In this document: piece by piece, positions 1 to 9,224 of the stretch | How positions within the stretch are numbered: the first letter of the stretch is position 1 | Layout of the letters: each line of letters opens with the position of its first letter | Assembly: GCF_932276165.1 (NCBI RefSeq) | Contig: NC_064000.1 | Span: forward strand, 868,001 to 932,000 | Length of the DNA: 64,000 nt | DNA from: Plutella xylostella | Taxonomy: Eukaryota; Arthropoda; Insecta; Lepidoptera; Plutellidae | Direction of reading: 5' to 3' | Position numbers and translations under genes: made by a program | The notes under the pieces: generated by a model | What the model saw: only the letters and a program-made list of their open reading frames with translations | The model's database searches: none | Told to the model about the DNA's origin: nothing

Positions 1-1073
1 ATAAAGTAATATTTGTATTGTATGTAAGTACTTACTGTAACTTTGGTTCTCAGTAAGAGAGACTAGGGTTAGTGGGTCATTCTATTCTATTATCTGTGGG
101 GGTGTAAGAACCTGCACCTGGCTCTCTTTAATGGAACCATTGTGCATATCTCAAAGGTCTAAACGCCCTTATCTAAACTATCGAATAAGAGTATAAAAAT
201 ATATGCATATTCCCTAATATTTGGGCACACGGCTCTCGACTTTTCAATAGTCTTTGCTGTCCTTATCCGCAGCTGGCAACAGTTTACTCGTTCATACTGC
301 GTAATAAATTTAATGTGTCCAGTTCTTCTGATTACGAGAATTCTTCCATAACTTAATTTAGAAAAAAATAACAACTTTTGAAATATACTAACGACTGCCA
401 TTATAACCTAAAAGTAGAAAGAGCAACTTGTGTCATGTTCATGTCATAATACTGACAATACAAATTTAATTTTATTGTGTTGCAATATGGAGCATATTTG
501 AGTGGCTCGTTGACTAGCGAATGGCTGTTTACGCCTCATTACAATAGAACAACTAGTGGCAGCCCATACACTACCAACAAAAAATATAAAAATACAAAAA
601 ACTTTGCAAACAAACAAGCATATCAAACAAGAAGTGGAGAGGTTATAGGAGGCTAGGATCTACTCGTATTGGAAGAATTTTTATGTGATCCATCGTATCT
701 GATCACAATGAGCATCACAAATACTCGGTGACATTAACATTTCTTTGTTTACACTTGACATTTATTTAACTATACGCAAACGCAAAGAAGTTATTATTCT
801 GAGATTGATATATAAAGAATTATGACGTCACATCCGCCCTAAGAAAATGGGTGACGTTTCTCGGAAGTTAGAATTTACCGAAGTTTTTTTGTACTTTTCA
901 ACTTCATTTACTTGCTCAAAAATAAATTATAATCAAAAATAATGATGGAGTCGTAGTTATGAAACAACAAAGTTTATTATAAATAATATTTGACCTTTAT
1001 TTGAACCACTTGCATATTCCCTATTACAATAACAAACTCTGAAACTTTCAAATCAGCCTAATTTAACCCTTAC
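1..1073. other. Intron or 3' flank of the sushi gene; SINE fragment
   Basis: No exon recognised. Positions about 79-172 hold the tail end of SINE family A in minus orientation: (ATTCT)n, then a stretch with GGGGGTGTAAG and CCTGCACCTGGCTCTCT, also found at 26478, 47931 and 57269. The rest is AT-rich sequence in which I see no structure. The exon completing CCP8 must lie to the left of position 1. Confidence 0.5.
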
Positions 1074-1165
1074 CTTCTTCACATAAGGTCGATAGTCGTA
1101 CAAGCCCATGTTGCCAACCAGTAGAACCTTTCCATTTTCAATATAGCCCGGGAACGGACAGAAAA
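1074..1165 (-). CDS. Sushi gene exon: first half of CCP8
   Basis: Acceptor TTTGTTGCAG, donor GTAAGG, 92 nt. Enters in phase 1 (G from the previous exon gives Val) and leaves in phase 0 after Lys-Lys. Residues read VFCPFPGYIENGKVLLVGNM, then GLYDYRPYVKK. Cys1 of the module is present; Cys2-Cys4 must be in the next exon, which is outside the window. Module split across two exons, as for CCP1 and CCP6. The conserved stretch GNMGLYDYRPYVKK is the best diagnostic string in the gene for a family search. Confidence 0.82.
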
Positions 1166-1984
1166 CTGCAACAAACAGACATTTGTTAATTAGATAAGTG
1201 ATTTGTCAATTAGCGGTGCAGATTTCAGGGGCCTACTCTGGGTTTACGAATACAGAGCTTGCAATCTTAATAGATTTAGATTATACAAAATGTTAGTTAT
1301 CATATTTAATTATGCACAGTTGCGTCGCCAAGTGCTAAGTACTACTCATTTTTTTTGCTCTCATCAAGTTCATGTCCATCATACACCAGCTTCTTCTTGT
1401 TCTTATAATTTCTGTGATCAGCACAAGAGCCACATTTGGGTGGTTTGTTGCCGTGGTTCAAGGATTTCGAATTCAGATTTGCACCTATTAGCTTAAAAAA
1501 ACTTTGTGGTGTAAAACACTAAAACAATGTCCGGCTGTTGCTGGAGAAGTATTTGTTAATGAAGTACCGGAGTAGACCACCTGCATGAATATTGCATGCA
1601 TTGTTGAGTTGTTCGGTTGTCCCTCCCTAGAGGCTGCTCAGCGGCGCATTATTAATTAATTATTGGTAATAAAAGTTGTCCACTTGTTTTGCAACAGGTT
1701 TGCAACAATCTGTGTTCGGGGAGTATTTTTAAATCCGCAACAGGAACATGTGGGTAGCTTTTAAAAGTCTTAACATCTGTGGTTATATTTTCAAGAGGAA
1801 AATTATTTTCAGGAAAACCCTTAGGTACATGAAATTTCTTATAACGGCGCAACGGTTAAGAGTGTGTGGTACGATAATTTATTAGGGCTTGTGAATATTT
1901 GCATTAATACATTTTCAATATATCATACATACATACTTACCCCGTCTGCGTAACCTAACCTTGATTCTTCTTCTTATTCGTCTG
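1166..1984. other. Intron between the CCP7 array and the CCP8 exon
   Basis: About 820 bp. I see no exon, RNA gene or clear transposon. Short open frames on both strands look random. The array of CCP7-derived copies starts at its right edge. Confidence 0.5.
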
Positions 1985-2200
1985 AGGATTGCCACTGTGG
2001 TGGTGAAAGGATTATCCAGTCAGAATACCGTCAAAATACTGACTTCCCAAGTTGATACGTTACTCTGGGAGACTCTTACATGATGAATGTATCGTCATCC
2101 CCCTCTTATTCCTAGCCTCCTTTTCCTTTTTAGTCGTCACGCCATTTTACCCTATCCTCTGTCATATCCTCTGGGTTCTATACAGGCTGCAGAACCTCAC

Positions 2201-2228
2201 CTTCCTCACACTTGGGTGTCTCCCTGGA
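2201..2228 (-). pseudogene. CCP7 exon 3' fragment A'
   Basis: About 28 bp matching the last coding bases of the CCP7 exon (ACACCCAAGTGTGAGGAAG on the minus strand) followed by an intact-looking GTGAGG donor. The 5' part of the exon is missing and is replaced by unrelated sequence, so this is a remnant. Confidence 0.7.
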
Positions 2229-2385
2229 CGCCTTGTCCAAGTCTGGCACGGAAGCCATGAAGCGAGCTGCGAGCCGCTGGACTTAGATGGAGCGACGCCA
2301 ATAACACAGCCGTAGACAGACGGAAATGGCGGACGTTGGAGACCCTCTGCACCTCAAGGGTGCCATAGGACTCCAAAACCCTTAC

Positions 2386-2531
2386 CTTCCTCACACTTGG
2401 GCATCTCCCCGGTCCAGTTCCCGAAGGAGCAGACCACGACGGGGTTCCCGCGCAGCTGGAAGCCGTCCTTGCAGCGGAACCGCGCCTTCATGCCGTGCTG
2501 CGTCTTCATCATCACCACGCCTGGTCCGTGG
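2386..2531 (-). pseudogene. CCP7 exon copy A (decayed or alternative exon)
   Basis: Minus strand. The frame encodes GVVMMKTQHGMKARFRCKDG then FQLRGNPVVVCSFGNWTGEM, PKCEE and a GTAAGG donor, close to CCP7. Upstream, the frame with the first Cys (TGC ACC AGA CTA CCC) is one base out relative to copy C. An AG at 2533-2532 (ACCCGCAG) could act as acceptor and would give a 146-nt exon with the same entry and exit phases as copy C (170 nt, 24 bases longer). Such an exon would lack Cys1 of the module. It is either a decayed copy or a shortened alternative exon; the sequence alone cannot decide. Confidence 0.65.
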
Positions 2532-2983
2532 CTGCGGGTAGTCTGGTGCACTTACTTAGCAGTGTGTGATTCTTTCTTCTTCTTAGGGTGTCAAAGACCA
2601 ACACTATAGCTGTTGCTGCCGCGTCACGGGTTTGTTATAGATGTAAATAAACGTCACTATACGGCGATTCGCCTTGAATACGGCGCTGTGATAGGTGGAA
2701 CGCTGATAAAATGTGATTATCTACGTCGATATCGATTCTGTGTAGCCCTGTCTTGTGAAGCTGGTGTAAGGTTTGTCACCGCGGTGAAAGGATTATCTAG
2801 TCAGAATGTCGTCATCTGCTCAAATAGATAAACGTCCACTCGGGGAGGCTCCTGCATTGTGTATGTATTATAATCCCCTTCTTCTTCTTCCAAGATTAGC
2901 GTCGGCTTTTTGCGTCACGTTACGCCATTTTACCCTATCCTCTGTCATATCCTCTGGGTTCGATATAGGTTGCAGAACCTCAC

Positions 2984-3014
2984 CTTCCTCACACTTGGGC
3001 GTTTCCCCGGTCGC
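2984..3014 (-). pseudogene. CCP7 exon 3' fragment B'
   Basis: About 31 bp equal to the end of the CCP7 exon (GAAACGCCCAAGTGTGAGGAAG region) plus a GTGAGG donor. It is the counterpart of fragment A' in the next unit and is likewise cut off at its 5' side. Confidence 0.7.
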
Positions 3015-3168
3015 CTTGTACAAACGTGGCACGGAAGCTTTAAAGCGAGCTGCGAGCCGCTGGATTTAGCTGGAGCGAGGCCAAAAATACAGCCGTAGAT
3101 AGACAAAAATGCTGGACGATGGAGACCCTCTGCACCTCAGAGATGCCATAGGACTACAAACCCCTCAC

Positions 3169-3313
3169 CTTCCTCACACTTGGGCGTCTCCCCGGTCCAG
3201 TTCCCGAAGGAGCAGACCACGACGGGGTTCCCGCGCAGCTGAAGCCGTCCTTGCAGCGGAACCGCGCCTTCATGCCGGGCTCCGTCTTCATCATCACCAC
3301 GCCTGGTCTGTGG
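3169..3313 (-). pseudogene. CCP7 exon copy B, frameshifted
   Basis: Nearly identical to copies A and C but with GGCTTCAGCTG where they have GGCTTCCAGCTG (plus-strand position about 3240). The 1-base loss breaks the frame in mid-module, so no single frame covers the copy. It shares with copy A the upstream one-base shift after the Cys1 codon (TGC AAG TAT CTA CCC). The donor GTGAGG is intact. Both losses are in C runs, so a consensus error in the assembly is a possible alternative to true decay. Confidence 0.75.
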
Positions 3314-3769
3314 CTGCGGGTAGATACTTGCACTTACCTGGCAGTAGAGTATAATGTCAAAGACCAGCAGCTGCCGCGTCACGGGTTTGTTATAGATGTA
3401 GAGAAAAGTCAGTAAGTATATCGCAATTTGCCGTAAATACGGCGCTGTGATAGGTGGAACGCTCATTAAACGAGATTATCGACGTCGATAACGATCCCGT
3501 GTAGCCCTGCCTGGTGAAGCTGGTCTAAAGTTTGACACTGTGGTGAAAGGATGAGCCGGGCAGAAACGTCATATACTTACTGACTGCCCAAGTATGTAGA
3601 TACGTCACTCGAGGAGGCTCCTACATGGAGTATGTATCATCATACCCTTCTTCTTCTTCTTCCGAGCATTTTGCTTATTTACTGTCAGTTTCGTGCTTCA
3701 CGTCACGCCATTTCCCCCTATCCACAGTTATATTATCATCTGGATTCTATACAGGTTGCAGAACCTTAC

Positions 3770-3939
3770 CCTCCTCGCACTTGGGCGTCTCCCCGGTCCA
3801 GTTCCCGAAGGAGCAGACCACGACGGGGTTCCCGCGCAGCTGGAAGCCGTCCTTGCAGCGGAACCGCGCCTTCATGCCGTGCTCTGTCTTGGGGGCTATC
3901 ACCATGCCGTTGCGGGGGAAGCGCGGCATGCGTTTGCAT
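3770..3939 (-). CDS. Sushi gene exon: complete CCP7
   Basis: Acceptor CCCTTCCAG, donor GTAAGG, 170 nt. Enters in phase 2 (AG from the previous exon plus A gives Arg), leaves in phase 1. It encodes one whole module: RCKRMPRFPRNGMVIAPKTE, HGMKARFRCKDGFQLRGNP, VVVCSFGNWTGETPKCEE. All four Cys and the conserved Trp are present. This is the only copy of the three in the array with an unbroken frame and all four Cys, so I take it as the functional exon. It joins in frame to the CCP8 exon at 1165. Confidence 0.9.
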
Positions 3940-4361
3940 CTGGAAGGGATGGTTGGTTAGAAAATAAAATATCAGTTTAGGTATTATTGTACGTGGATTT
4001 ATTATGCGTAAGTACTCCAATTGATTCGATTCATAAAATTACTAAATTTAAAATAATTAATGGAATGTAACAATGTCAGCCCATGGCTTATCCGCGTCTG
4101 CAGAGGATATCTTATCAGTTTCACCACCACAGCATTAGGTGAACCAACGACATAAAGTGGTTTACCTAATCTTTAATATTGCTGAAGTCACAGGAGTGGC
4201 AGTGGTAACCTTATTGCCTTGCCTGTTTTATTATTTACACCATTTCACAAGTTGATTCTGTAAATTTATTGCCAGGTGTTGACACCGCTTTAAATGCTGA
4301 TGCCTTCAGACTTCATTTCTTTTCAGCCCAAAAAAAATGCTGATGATAAAAGGCTCCTCAC

Positions 4362-4473
4362 CTGGCGGGCTGGCAGCGCGGGATCTGCGTCCATGTGCCG
4401 TTGTTGCACGTCACCGCCGCGTTGTTCGACGGAAACTCGTAGTTCTTCTCACATTCCACGATTATGATCTCAC
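4362..4473 (-). CDS. Sushi gene exon: second half of CCP6
   Basis: Acceptor GGATCCAG, donor GTGAGG, 112 nt, phase 1 in and phase 2 out. It encodes EIIIVECEKNYEFPSNNAAV, then TCNNGTWTQIPRCQPA. It supplies Cys2-Cys4 and the Trp of CCP6, whose first half is in the exon at 4947-5066. The phase-2 exit is unusual in this gene and is matched by the phase-2 entry of the CCP7 exon; copy A in the array fits it too, if its internal acceptor is used. Confidence 0.85.
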
Positions 4474-4588
4474 CTGGATCACGAAAATATGTTAGGAATT
4501 AGGATTGACGTGAAAAGCTGTTGAATATAGAAGAGTTTAAACTTTTGTTGTACCTAACATCTACACTGTATGCTGGATAACTGTATGT

Positions 4589-4639
4589 AAGGATTCATTC
4601 TGGATGCTGTAGATTCTACAGCATCCAGAATGAATCCTT
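4589..4639. repeat. Perfect palindrome, 25-bp arms, 1-base loop
   Basis: Left arm 4589-4613 starts AAGGATTCATTCTGGATGCT; the right arm 4615-4639 is its exact reverse complement; a single T lies between. Arms this perfect with almost no spacer suggest a recent inverted duplication by template switching. In the intron of CCP6, so the nascent transcript would fold here. Confidence 0.9.
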
Positions 4640-4867
4640 TTGCGTACTGGTACCCACATGAAATAGATTTAAACCTTATGTTTTCTATAATACATACATA
4701 AATATGCTCACGAATATAATCCCCGAAGGTGTAGTCAGAGGTGACGTGTTTCTATAAGTATTTTCAATTAAAAAAAATATTAGCGGATAGTCCGGATAGA
4801 GATTGATCAGCCTCACAGGCGCCCCGCAATGACCCCTGAATAAATCCAAACCACAAGAAAAAATACG

Positions 4868-4926
4868 TCGAAATATCGGTAGGTATCAAATTGCCGTGAT
4901 TGCAACTGCAATTTGATACCGATATT
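4868..4926. repeat. Inverted repeat with 4-base interruption
   Basis: Left arm reads AAATATCGGT, then AGGT, then ATCAAATTGC; the right arm GCAATTTGATACCGATATTT is the reverse complement apart from the 4 extra bases on the left. Loop about 13-15 bases. Lies about 20 bp downstream of the donor of the exon 4947-5066. Confidence 0.8.
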
Positions 4927-4946
4927 TGCAACTTAATGTGACTTAC

Positions 4947-5066
4947 CATGCTGCACCATGGAAGAGCTCCCGACTATCTGTGTAGTCTCCTGCGTGTCAT
5001 TGTCCGAGGTTTTGTTCTCCACTAGGACCACTCTTCCTTGCGACACGTGCGGCACGACGCATGGCG
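4947..5066 (-). CDS. Sushi gene exon: first half of CCP6 with a polar insert
   Basis: Acceptor TTCGATTACAG, donor GTAAGT, 120 nt, phase 1 on both sides. It encodes APCVVPHVSQGRVVLVENKT then SDNDTQETTQIVGSSSMVQH. Cys1 and the Gly-Arg strand are typical of CCP; the following run of Ser, Thr, Asp, Gln and Asn is longer than the usual Cys1-Cys2 loop and has an NKT glycosylation sequon. Joins in frame to the exon at 4473. Confidence 0.82.
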
Positions 5067-5454
5067 CTGTAATCGAAAACGATTTATCAGTGCTATACGT
5101 CGATGAAATGACTTATTATGGATAGTAGCTAGTACACTGAAGGTCCCGAGTTCGCTTCCTGACTTGGTTTTGATGCAGATATTGGTTCTCAGGACTTGGA
5201 GGTACCCGTGTAATGGACATAGGGTTGCTTTCTATCACATTAAATACTGTCGTTTTTGAAACTACTCCTATTATTTAAGTGATTAGTTAAAGTGTTTCAG
5301 ATTAAGTTTGTTCATGGGTTACGAATATACAGAAGTAAAGGCAGGTAAACAGGCCGGCAAATTCTAGGTAGATGTGAAAGAACCCAGGAAGATGAAGATA
5401 TACCTAGACGATGTAACAATTAATCTTATAGGTAAATGAACACTAGATACTTAC
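5067..5454. repeat. Intron with an old SINE-B relic
   Basis: At about 5122-5248 the sequence CTGAAGGTCCCGAGTTCGCT, then GCAGATATTGGTTCTCAGGA and CTTTCTATCACATT, follows the order of SINE family B (39434, 44029, 52834) with many substitutions. The rest of the 388-bp intron shows nothing. Confidence 0.55.
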
Positions 5455-5634
5455 CAAGACACTTCGGCAGCGGATGGCTCCAAGTCCCATCATTCTGGCA
5501 AATAGCCGAGCCATTCCCCTCCATCCGCATGCCGTCCTGACAGCGGAAGATGATGGACGCGCCCAGCCCCGTGCCCGAGGAGATGTTCTCCAGCCACCCG
5601 TTCCACAGCTGCCCGGGGTGGCCGCAGTTGATTT
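5455..5634 (-). CDS. Sushi gene exon: complete CCP5
   Basis: Acceptor TTCTTACCAG, donor GTAAGT, 180 nt, phase 1 on both sides, so one module per exon. Encodes EINCGHPGQLWNGWLENISS, GTGLGASIIFRCQDGMRMEG, NGSAICQNDGTWSHPLPKCL. Four Cys, Trp before Cys4, and two possible N-glycosylation sequons (NIS, NGS). CGHPG at the module start is a common CCP opening. Confidence 0.9.
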
Positions 5635-5988
5635 CTGGTAAGAATGGCGTGGAATTAATAACATACATATAGGTACCTATTAAAAATGTAAACCTATGTA
5701 AATATCTACTTCAATCTTGTCGGTTACGACGGGACCTAGATTCCCTAAACTTTTCTTGACCTTGATTATAGGATTTGCCATTTGGCTTAGCGTCAGTCGG
5801 TGAATACCCAGGGTTCATATATAACGAGTCACTGGAAATGGATACTTTCGTCTACCCCAAACGAACTTCACTGATTGCGGAATCAGATTTATCAGGTCTT
5901 TGCTATGTTGGCTGTTTTGATCACTTTTTGTTATCTTCTAGAAGAGTTTAAGAAGGTATTTAAATAAGTATAATTGATTGTAACGCAC
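5635..5988. other. Intron between CCP4 and CCP5
   Basis: 354 bp without recognisable repeats or exon-like segments. Confidence 0.6.
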
Positions 5989-6171
5989 CTTTACAAGCGG
6001 GCTGCGTGCCGGACCACTTCTTGTCGGCGCCGCAGCGGCGCGTGGCGTCGCCCACCAGGCGGTACCCGTACTTGCACTCGTACGACACCACGGAGTTGTA
6101 GGCACACGACGTGTACACCGCCTTGCCGTGCCGCGGGCCCTCCGGCGGCGGGCACTGCACCTGCGTCACCA
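5989..6171 (-). CDS. Sushi gene exon: complete CCP4
   Basis: Acceptor GCCATCTAG (chosen because it gives phase 1; the nearby GACGCAG would break the frame), donor GTGCGT, 183 nt. Encodes LVTQVQCPPPEGPRHGKAVY, TSCAYNSVVSYECKYGYRLV, GDATRRCGADKKWSGTQPAC. It has five Cys: the four canonical ones and one extra (TSC), which may pair with another module or stay free. GYRLVG and the W before Cys4 are canonical. GC-rich compared with its flanks, as are all exons here. Confidence 0.88.
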
Positions 6172-7647
6172 CTAGATGGCGACACCAGTCGCTTTAACTC
6201 ACCCACAGATGGCACTGTTCGCTAGTTTTAGTTTTGTTACAAAAGGTTTGTTTAAAGCGCATGCGGTAGGTTAGAACAACGATAGAACATGCAAAATGAA
6301 ACAATGGTTCAAGTTTTACCTTTATTTTCTCTACTGCACAAGATTAGACGGTTAAAAGATTAGACGGTTAAAATTTCACATTAAGTTTACTTGCACAATG
6401 AACATTTAGCTCTAATTAAAATGTCATCTACATACATGTAGCTAATAGAAGTTTTATAGAAAAGTTAACACAAGGCAGTACAGACAAGGATGACAATGTT
6501 TTATCATGGCCATTTTAATAACATTATAATTCTCAAGATATTTTAATGTTCTACATAGAATTTTTATGTAATAACAGCTCTAAGATAATGATAGATGATC
6601 TCGAACTTCGTTTTACGCTACTTGATATAATATTTCTACTCAATTAGTCCCCGTCTCTCCTCCTTCTAAGAGCGGCAGGAAAGGAGAAAAAAATAATTTA
6701 AATTTGTGTAAAGAATACTCTACTTTATATTTTTTTGCAATGGATGTCCCACTTTCATCAAAAATAAGTTCGCTATCAAGATTTTTAGTATTTTTTTTAT
6801 AGAAACTGGATCTTGACTTGGTTAAAATCAAGTTTCTATGCTGTTAACGCCAAATACATACAAATAAAGAAATGCGTTTACGTGGGACACCCATTATTTG
6901 AATTTGCATCATGACAATGAAATTGCGTTTCCAAAATGATAGCCATGATAATTTTTTGTTAGTAACAAAGCGACATGCGGGTCTAGTCTCTTTAGAGGTC
7001 AAAATGTTAGAGATTTAGGTTTTTTTTACAAGAACTCGAAAACCATGCAGCATTCCACAGTAAAACGGCGACATAGAGATTGGCAACTACATTGTCACGA
7101 AGCAATGCAAGGAGTTTACGCGAAACAAGTTCAAATAATACAGTAATATAGTATAGTTTCGGTGGTGATTCTTGTGCTCCTGAAAGTAGAATATCATCCA
7201 CACATTACATGCCTTTTGAATTATGTGCTAATAGTTATCATGAAAATATTTAGGCATTATCAGCATCTTCATCATTAGACTATGATTGATATATATATAC
7301 TACCTAGTTATGTTTACAGATAAATTATGTATGACTGTTTGTCTCTAAGTAAATAAATAAATAAATAAAATGATTGTCCAATCCAGGATAAAGTCTAAAG
7401 GAGCGTCACACCACTCTATCGGGCTTTCACATCCAACAACTGCCTAAGGTTATCGCATATTATTCTGATGTTCAACCACATATCTTTACAGGTTAGTCAA
7501 TACTCAATTCACAATCATTCCAATTTATAACATTTTCTCATTATCAGACTTTATCATCAATCATTCATCCAACCCATCATTATCATGAACACCTCACCAG
7601 AATCACCACCAAAACCTCCAAAGGCATCTGTGTTCGTCAATACTCAC
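6172..7647. other. Intron between CCP3 and CCP4; LINE tail
   Basis: 1,476 bp. At about 7290-7372 the sequence ends in TGTTTGTCTCTAAGTAAATA followed by (AAAT)n, the form of a LINE 3' end in plus orientation. The rest is AT-rich with no coding signal; the longer open frames have no CCP or other recognisable content. Confidence 0.5.
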
Positions 7648-7824
7648 GGACGCAAGTGGGCAGCTCCTTGGGTGCCCAGGCGCCGTCAGCCTGGCAGTAG
7701 CGCTCGGCCTTGCCCACCAGCTCAAAGCCCTGGCCGCATTGGACCACGGCGCGGCATCCAAAGGTGTGGCAGTCGGCTGTGACCCACCCGTGGGGGACGT
7801 CGCCTGGCTCGCCGCAGGAGCGGG
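7648..7824 (-). CDS. Sushi gene exon: complete CCP3
   Basis: Acceptor CACCCTCCAG, donor GTGAGT, 177 nt, phase 1 on both sides. Encodes PRSCGEPGDVPHGWVTADCH, TFGCRAVVQCGQGFELVGKA, ERYCQADGAWAPKELPTCV. Six Cys: four canonical plus an extra pair (ADC and FGC) five residues apart that could form a small extra disulphide loop. GQGFELVG and W before Cys4 are canonical. Confidence 0.9.
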
Positions 7825-8550
7825 CTGGAGGGTGGAAGGTTGTGGTTTGTTGGGTTGGTAGCATATTAAATGTCAAGAAGTGGACGTGGATGATGATTCA
7901 ATGAGAGGCGGTGGGGTAGCTGATAAACATATAACAGAAGTCATGGTTGTCTGACCCTATATTGTAGCTCCATCATTAACGAGATCTATTGAAATTCCAA
8001 AAATTGCAGTTCAAACCAGTCACATATTAATGATTGATAGTATCCGTTTGTAGAACAGCCCTATAACCAGGTTGATAAAAATGTATAACTCGTTTCCAAA
8101 AAACTGTAATTTTGATATTTTTAGTGAACATTTGCATGCGTTTAAACGAAAACTAATCACCTATTTCACACATTTGGATAAACATATTTAATAATTATTA
8201 AACTGTAAACTAAACAACCTCAACTAATTTGTTGTACCTACTTAACTAATCTTTGTTTTCATATTTGTTTTTATATTACTTCATGTTGCTATCTTTGTAA
8301 GCTGTGGTTACCTATAAGTGGATGGTCACCTGACCTGAAACATCTATTGTTAAATTAATTAAGCTGTTTTTTAATGTAATGTAATGTGTACCATCTGTTG
8401 GTGATCCATAAATAAATAAAATAAAATAAAAATAAAAAAATAGAAGAAATAAAGCTAAAATAGCAATCCTTCAATTTGCAGCACCAACCACCCTTCCCAA
8501 TCCCAAGACATCCTTAACATCAAACATATCATAACAACAAAGGCACTCAC
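7825..8550. other. Intron between CCP2 and CCP3; LINE tail
   Basis: 726 bp. About 8050-8445 resembles the 3' end of a LINE in plus orientation: GGATGGTCACCTGACCTGAA, GATCCATAAATAAATAAAAT and an A/T-rich simple tail. No exon seen. Confidence 0.5.
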
Positions 8551-8742
8551 GTTCACAGCTGATGTCCGGTCCATACCAGCTGGCCTGGCCCTCGATGGCG
8601 AGGCACTTGGCCCGGGGGAAGCCGTTGGTGACGTAGCCAGTGTGACAGTGGTACTGGACCGTGGCGTCAAGGTCGAAGGTCGCTTGCTCCGGCAGCGCGG
8701 AGTGACGCGCGTGCTCTATGGTTGGCGGCTGGAGGCAGTAGA
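8551..8742 (-). CDS. Sushi gene exon: complete CCP2
   Basis: Acceptor TTACCTCCCCAG, donor GTGAGT, 192 nt, phase 1 on both sides. Encodes IYCLQPPTIEHARHSALPEQ, ATFDLDATVQYHCHTGYVTN, GFPRAKCLAIEGQASWYGPD, ISCE. Four Cys, HTGYVTNG turn, Trp before Cys4. The Cys3-Cys4 loop is slightly long (AIEGQASW). Joins in frame on both sides (A+TC gives Ile; C+CC gives Pro). Confidence 0.9.
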
Positions 8743-9105
8743 CTGGGGAGGTAAGGATTGTTATTATTAGTAGTTGACCCAATATCGATCAGGATGATTG
8801 AGTTCTGAGACCGGTTAAGTGGTTAGTAAGTTTAGGCTAATGCACGCAAACTGAAAGTTTTTGTGCCATCTGTATCCCACCATCGCCGCGCGCCGCCTTC
8901 TTCCAAGGTAATGGGGTAATACCTGGACAGATACAGAATGGCGTAAGGAGGCTAACGATGAGTCTGTGGTTACGAGGCACGTGGAAGTTTTACCCAGCAA
9001 TGTGATACAATAGACGCTACATAAAAGAAATATTGGCATTTATGATGAAGTCAATTTCCTTAAAGTCTTGGCCTTGTTCGTTCAGAAAGTTCCAGAAGCA
9101 CTTAC
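8743..9105. other. Intron between CCP1 and CCP2
   Basis: 363 bp. At about 8840-9010 there are RTE-like fragments on the minus strand (TACCCCATTACCTTGGAAGA and TGGGATACAGATGGCACAAA). Nothing else seen. Confidence 0.35.
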
Positions 9106-9212
9106 TATTCTCCTTGCAAGCCGGCGGCTGCCCCGCCCACTGGCCGTCCGCCTGGCAGCTGCGGCTCTGCAGCCCCACCACGTGGTAGCCGTGAGGGCAC
9201 GAGTACACCGCC
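9106..9212 (-). CDS. Sushi gene exon: second half of CCP1
   Basis: Acceptor CTGTCCTCAG, donor GTAAGT, 107 nt, phase 2 in and phase 1 out. Encodes AVYSCPHGYHVVGLQSRSCQ, ADGQWAGQPPACKEN. It provides Cys2-Cys4, the GYHVVG turn and the Trp of the module begun at 11904-11976. The split of a CCP after the second strand with a phase-2 intron is the commonest split position in CCP genes. Confidence 0.88.
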
Positions 9213-9224
9213 CTGAGGACAGAG

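Larger units (their letters stand above)
1985..3945 (-). repeat. Tandem array of CCP7 exon units (three units)
   Basis: Three head-to-tail units. The landmark GTGAAAGG followed by ATTATC(C/T)AGTCAG-like sequence sits at 2003, 2784 and 3543, giving periods of about 781 and 759 bp. Each unit then has a CATTTTACCCTATCCTCTGT-like intron block, TATACAGG or TATAGG, GCAGAACC, and CCP7 exon sequence on the minus strand. Unit C (right) has one complete exon (3770-3939). Units A and B each have a short 3' exon fragment (2201, 2984), then about 150 bp containing GCGAGCTGCGAGCCGCTGGA, then a longer exon copy (2386-2531, 3169-3313). The unit therefore grew by an internal insertion or partial duplication before A and B separated. 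Confidence 0.85.
4474..4946. other. Intron within CCP6 with two hairpin-forming repeats
   Basis: 473-bp intron. Contains a 25-bp perfect inverted repeat with a 1-base loop (4589-4639) and a second imperfect one (4868-4926), both entered separately. No exon seen. Confidence 0.6.

Noticed and set aside
2386..3313. Array copies as additional constitutive CCP modules
   Set aside because: Copy B is frameshifted and copy A lacks an in-frame Cys1; only copy C gives a complete module, so the others were not put in the main gene model.
5974..6225. Plus-strand open frame of 83 codons and other GC-rich plus frames at 2326, 3109, 3632 and 9068
   Set aside because: They are antisense shadows of the GC-rich CCP exons; codon content is Arg/Ala/Pro-rich as expected from reversed exons, and the sense strand has conserved CCP features and splice sites.
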